Assembly (NCBI GenBank): GCA_023399595.1
Contig: JAEWOR010000035.1
Coordinates: forward strand, 1-16,635
DNA: 16,635 nucleotides
Direction of reading: 5' to 3'
Source of the DNA: Bacteroidota bacterium
GTDB taxonomy: Bacteria > Bacteroidota > Bacteroidia > Flavobacteriales > Weeksellaceae
A model generated the notes under the pieces. That model did no database searches. It saw nothing but the letters and a program-made list of their open reading frames with translations, and was not told the DNA's origin. Both the position numbers and the translations under genes were made by a program. Below, in pieces: positions 14,352-16,635 of the stretch; position 1 is the stretch's first letter; each line of letters opens with the position of its first letter.

Positions 14352-15356
14352 ATGAAAAATTTTGATATTTCAGTCCTTGATTTAGCACCTGTTAAACAAG
14401 GGAAAACCATACACGATACCTTCAATGATAGCTTAAATCTTGCTCAAGAAGTTGAAAAACTCAACTATAAAAGATTTTGGCTTGCAGAACATCACAACAT
14501 GGCGAGTATTGCTAGCTCAGCCACTTCTGTTCTTATTGGTTTTATAGCCAACGGAACTCAAAAAATACGTGTGGGTTCAGGTGGGATTATGCTTCCTAAT
14601 CATTCTTCGTTGGTTATTGCAGAGCAGTTCGGAACTTTGGAAAGTCTTTTTCCCGACAGAATAGATTTGGGTTTAGGTCGTGCTCCTGGAACGGATGGAT
14701 TAACTGCTCAAGCCTTAGGACGCAATCCCGCAATAATTAATGAACAATTTCCTCGACAGATTTTAGAACTTCAACGGTATTTTTCGGTGGAGAATAAAGA
14801 TAGCTTGGTAAGAGCAATTCCCGGTGAAGGGTGCAATATCCCAATGTATATTTTAGGTTCAAGTACGGATAGCGCTTGGTTGGCTTCAGAGTTGGGTTTG
14901 CCGTATGCTTTTGCAGGACATTTTGCTCCTGAACAAATGGAAATGGCTTTTAAAATCTATAGAGAGCATTATCAACCCAGTGAAAAATTTCCTCATCCAT
15001 ACATCATTGCTTGCGTAAACGGAATTGTTGCTGATTCTTATAATGAAGCTCAATTCCTTGCGACAACTATGTATCAAGCATTTGTGAATTTAGTGAGAAA
15101 CGATAGAAAACCCTATTCGCCACCTATTGAAGATATGGATGAAGTTTGGAACCCAATGGAAAAAGCAGCTGTTCTTCAAAAATTAAAAATGAGTTTTATT
15201 GGTGATATTCATTCTGTAAAAGAACAACTTATTCATTTTCAAGAGAGATTTCAAGTGGATGAATTAATGATTACTACCCACATTTATGAGCATGAAAAAA
15301 GAGTACATTCTTATCATCTCTTTAAAGAAGCGGTTGATAACCTTTTCAAATCTTAA
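14352..15356 (+). CDS. LLM-class flavin-dependent oxidoreductase (luciferase-like)
   Basis: A 334-residue TIM-barrel protein of the bacterial luciferase-like family (YhbW/MsnO8-type branch). The N-terminus DISVLDLAPVKQGKT is typical of this branch. FWLAEHHNM (42-50), RVGSGGIMLPNHSSLVIAEQF (73-93), DLGLGRAPGTDG (105-116) and ILGSSTDSAWLASELGLPY follow. Such enzymes use reduced FMN and O2 to oxidise small organic substrates; the true substrate is unknown. No flavin reductase is nearby. No signal peptide, so cytosolic. The start ATG at 14352 gives the standard short N-terminus. It has no exact -7 box and no visible terminator, so its transcription start is unclear. Confidence 0.93.
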   Translation: MKNFDISVLDLAPVKQGKTIHDTFNDSLNLAQEVEKLNYKRFWLAEHHNMASIASSATSVLIGFIANGTQKIRVGSGGIMLPNHSSLVIAEQFGTLESLFPDRIDLGLGRAPGTDGLTAQALGRNPAIINEQFPRQILELQRYFSVENKDSLVRAIPGEGCNIPMYILGSSTDSAWLASELGLPYAFAGHFAPEQMEMAFKIYREHYQPSEKFPHPYIIACVNGIVADSYNEAQFLATTMYQAFVNLVRNDRKPYSPPIEDMDEVWNPMEKAAVLQKLKMSFIGDIHSVKEQLIHFQERFQVDELMITTHIYEHEKRVHSYHLFKEAVDNLFKS

Positions 15357-15373
15357 TTATAGTTTAATATTAA

Positions 15374-15404
15374 TTGTATAAAGCTAGTTTTGTAAGTATC
15401 TTTG
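15374..15404 (+). promoter_or_regulatory. Full -33/-7 promoter for ribB
   Basis: TTG (15374-15376) lies 20 bases before TATCTTTG (15397-15404), an exact TAnnTTTG box. This is the best two-part Bacteroidota promoter in the window. It ends 17 bases before the ATG at 15422. No FMN riboswitch is possible in so short a leader. Confidence 0.75.
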
Positions 15405-15421
15405 TAAAAATTTAAGTAAAA

Positions 15422-16543
15422 ATGTCTGATATTAAATTGAATACCATTGCTGAGGCAATTGAAGATCTTAAAAATGGTAAAGTAATTATAGTTGTAGATG
15501 ATGAAGATAGAGAAAATGAAGGCGATTTTCTTTGTGCTGCTGAACTTACAACTCCAGAAATTATCAACTTTATGACAATTCATGGTCGTGGTCTTATTTG
15601 TACGCCACTTCCAGAAAAAAGATGTGATGAATTAGGATTAGACATCATGGTTTCTCGTAGTAGCGATCCTAAGGAAACTGCATTTACCGTTTCTGTAGAT
15701 TTATTGGGAGATGGAGTTTCTACCGGTATTTCTGCAAGTGACAGAGCAAAAACCATTCTTGCATTAATGGACGATAAAACTAAACCTTCAGATTTTATGC
15801 GTCCTGGTCATATTTTCCCTCTGAGAGCTAAAAAAGGAGGTGTTTTGAAAAGAGCTGGTCACACTGAAGCGGCTATCGATTTAACAAGATTGGCCGGCCT
15901 TAAAGAAGGTGGTGTTATTTGCGAAATTATGAATGAAGATGGCAGCATGGCTCGACTTCCTGAATTGTACGAACTAGCAATAAAACACGACTTAAAATTG
16001 GTTTCTATTGAAGATCTTATTCATTATGAATTAAAAAAAGGAAACCTTATTGAGCGAATTGAAGAGAAAAAAGTCAAAACACACTATGGTGATTTTAATT
16101 TTTATGCCTTCCGTGAGACTTCAAACGAACAGATACACTTTGCTTTAACCAAAGGAACTTGGACGGTAGATGAACCTGTTTTGGTACGCGTGCAGTCTTC
16201 AAATTCTTATTTTGATGTGTTAAGCAGATTGACAAACGGTGAAAAACCTCTATTGGAAAGGGTTACGAATATGATTAATGAAGAGGGAAAGGGTGTTTTA
16301 ATCTTTATTAATAATGTTTCTAATTCCGAAAATACCATGCGTAAACTTCAACAGTTTTTGGATTTCCAAGATGGACAAGAAAAACGCCCAACATTGGCAT
16401 CTAATTACAGAGATTATGGTATCGGAACTCAAATTTTAAAGAATTTAGGAATTAATAAGTTTAAAGTGATTACCCAAAATACAGCTATTAAGCCTCAAGT
16501 AGGGGGTTATGATGTTGAGGTGACAGAAATGGTACAATTGTAA
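15422..16543 (+). CDS. ribB: 3,4-dihydroxy-2-butanone 4-phosphate synthase with degenerate GTP cyclohydrolase II domain
   Basis: A 373-residue RibBA-shaped fusion. Residues 1-205 form a complete DHBP synthase, converting ribulose 5-phosphate to DHBP and formate for riboflavin: DDEDRENEGDF (26-36), IHGRGLIC (53-60), PGHIFPLRAKKGGVL (128-142), RAGHTEAAIDL (144-154), and CEIMNEDGSMAR (167-178). Residues about 220-373 line up with GTP cyclohydrolase II, with LVRVQSS, GKGVLIFI and RDYGIGTQILKNLGI. However, the three zinc-binding cysteines and the GQEGRGIGL-type loop are gone; the loop position reads NNVSNSENT. GTP cyclohydrolase activity is therefore unlikely, and another ribA should exist elsewhere. 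The degenerate half may be structural or regulatory. It has its own strong promoter. Confidence 0.92.
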   Translation: MSDIKLNTIAEAIEDLKNGKVIIVVDDEDRENEGDFLCAAELTTPEIINFMTIHGRGLICTPLPEKRCDELGLDIMVSRSSDPKETAFTVSVDLLGDGVSTGISASDRAKTILALMDDKTKPSDFMRPGHIFPLRAKKGGVLKRAGHTEAAIDLTRLAGLKEGGVICEIMNEDGSMARLPELYELAIKHDLKLVSIEDLIHYELKKGNLIERIEEKKVKTHYGDFNFYAFRETSNEQIHFALTKGTWTVDEPVLVRVQSSNSYFDVLSRLTNGEKPLLERVTNMINEEGKGVLIFINNVSNSENTMRKLQQFLDFQDGQEKRPTLASNYRDYGIGTQILKNLGINKFKVITQNTAIKPQVGGYDVEVTEMVQL

Positions 16544-16558
16544 TTTTTGTATGAATAT

Positions 16559-16597
16559 TAAACAGTTTCGGCGGCCCATGGCCGCCGAAACTGTTTA
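16559..16597. repeat. GC-rich 18-bp perfect inverted repeat downstream of ribB
   Basis: Arms 16559-16576 and 16580-16597 are exact reverse complements around a 3-base centre (cat), lying 15 bases past the ribB stop. The inner arm ggcggcc is far more GC-rich than its surroundings. It is placed like a terminator but has no T-run on either strand (taaaaaacag follows). It could be a terminator without a U-tract, an mRNA 3' stabiliser or a protein-binding site. Confidence 0.8.
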
Positions 16598-16635
16598 TAA
16601 AAAACAGATTTGTTAAAAACATATAAAACCGTTCA

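Noticed and set aside
1..16635. A hidden new multi-gene system (defence, mobile or biosynthetic)
   Set aside because: Nearly all genes fall in known housekeeping families with intact motifs; there is no integrase, transposase, toxin-antitoxin pair, or run of unknown genes.

Overview
The window looks like ordinary chromosome from a low-GC member of the Bacteroidota, most likely the Flavobacteriia (Weeksellaceae/Chryseobacterium-type). The reasons are: strongly AT-rich DNA, few Shine-Dalgarno-like sites, repeated Bacteroidota -7 promoter boxes (TAnnTTTG) just upstream of starts, a type IX secretion plug-family protein, an Nfu protein with two tandem N-terminal domains, and short heptamer repeats between genes. 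The genus cannot be fixed from the sequence alone.

Layout. Positions 1-246 hold the tail of an unrecognised + strand gene and its terminator. Positions 454-593 hold a tRNA-Cys(GCA) gene on the - strand with promoter and terminator. A - strand block follows: gamma-class carbonic anhydrase-like protein, then folB (dihydroneopterin aldolase), a terminator, and a secreted DUF4403-family protein. Divergent from it on the + strand are the Nfu-type Fe-S protein and hemH (ferrochelatase), ending in a 15-bp hairpin shared with the convergent T9SS plug-family gene (-). Then come an MBL-fold hydrolase (+), a double-terminator junction, a thioredoxin-like protein and miaA (both -). Divergent from miaA is a + run of yicC, gmk and nadA, ending in another shared hairpin facing a small lipoprotein (-). 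The last third, all +, is a PIF1-like helicase with a C-terminal HTH domain, an LLM-class flavin oxidoreductase, and a ribB-type protein whose GTP cyclohydrolase II half looks catalytically dead. A GC-rich perfect inverted repeat lies after it near the window edge.

How the genes work together. Most are single steps of separate core pathways: folate (folB), haem (hemH), Fe-S delivery (Nfu), tRNA modification (miaA), purine nucleotides (gmk), NAD (nadA), riboflavin (ribB), RNA turnover (yicC), secretion (plug). A plausible functional link is Nfu next to ferrochelatase (iron use), with the Fe-S enzyme NadA as a possible client. I see no defence island, prophage, IS element, CRISPR array, integron or biosynthetic cluster, and no convincing new multi-gene system. 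The points most worth a second look are the degenerate RibA domain, a four-cysteine insert in ferrochelatase, a promoter that would give a leaderless helicase mRNA, heptamer-repeat tracts between genes, and compact terminator/promoter overlaps.
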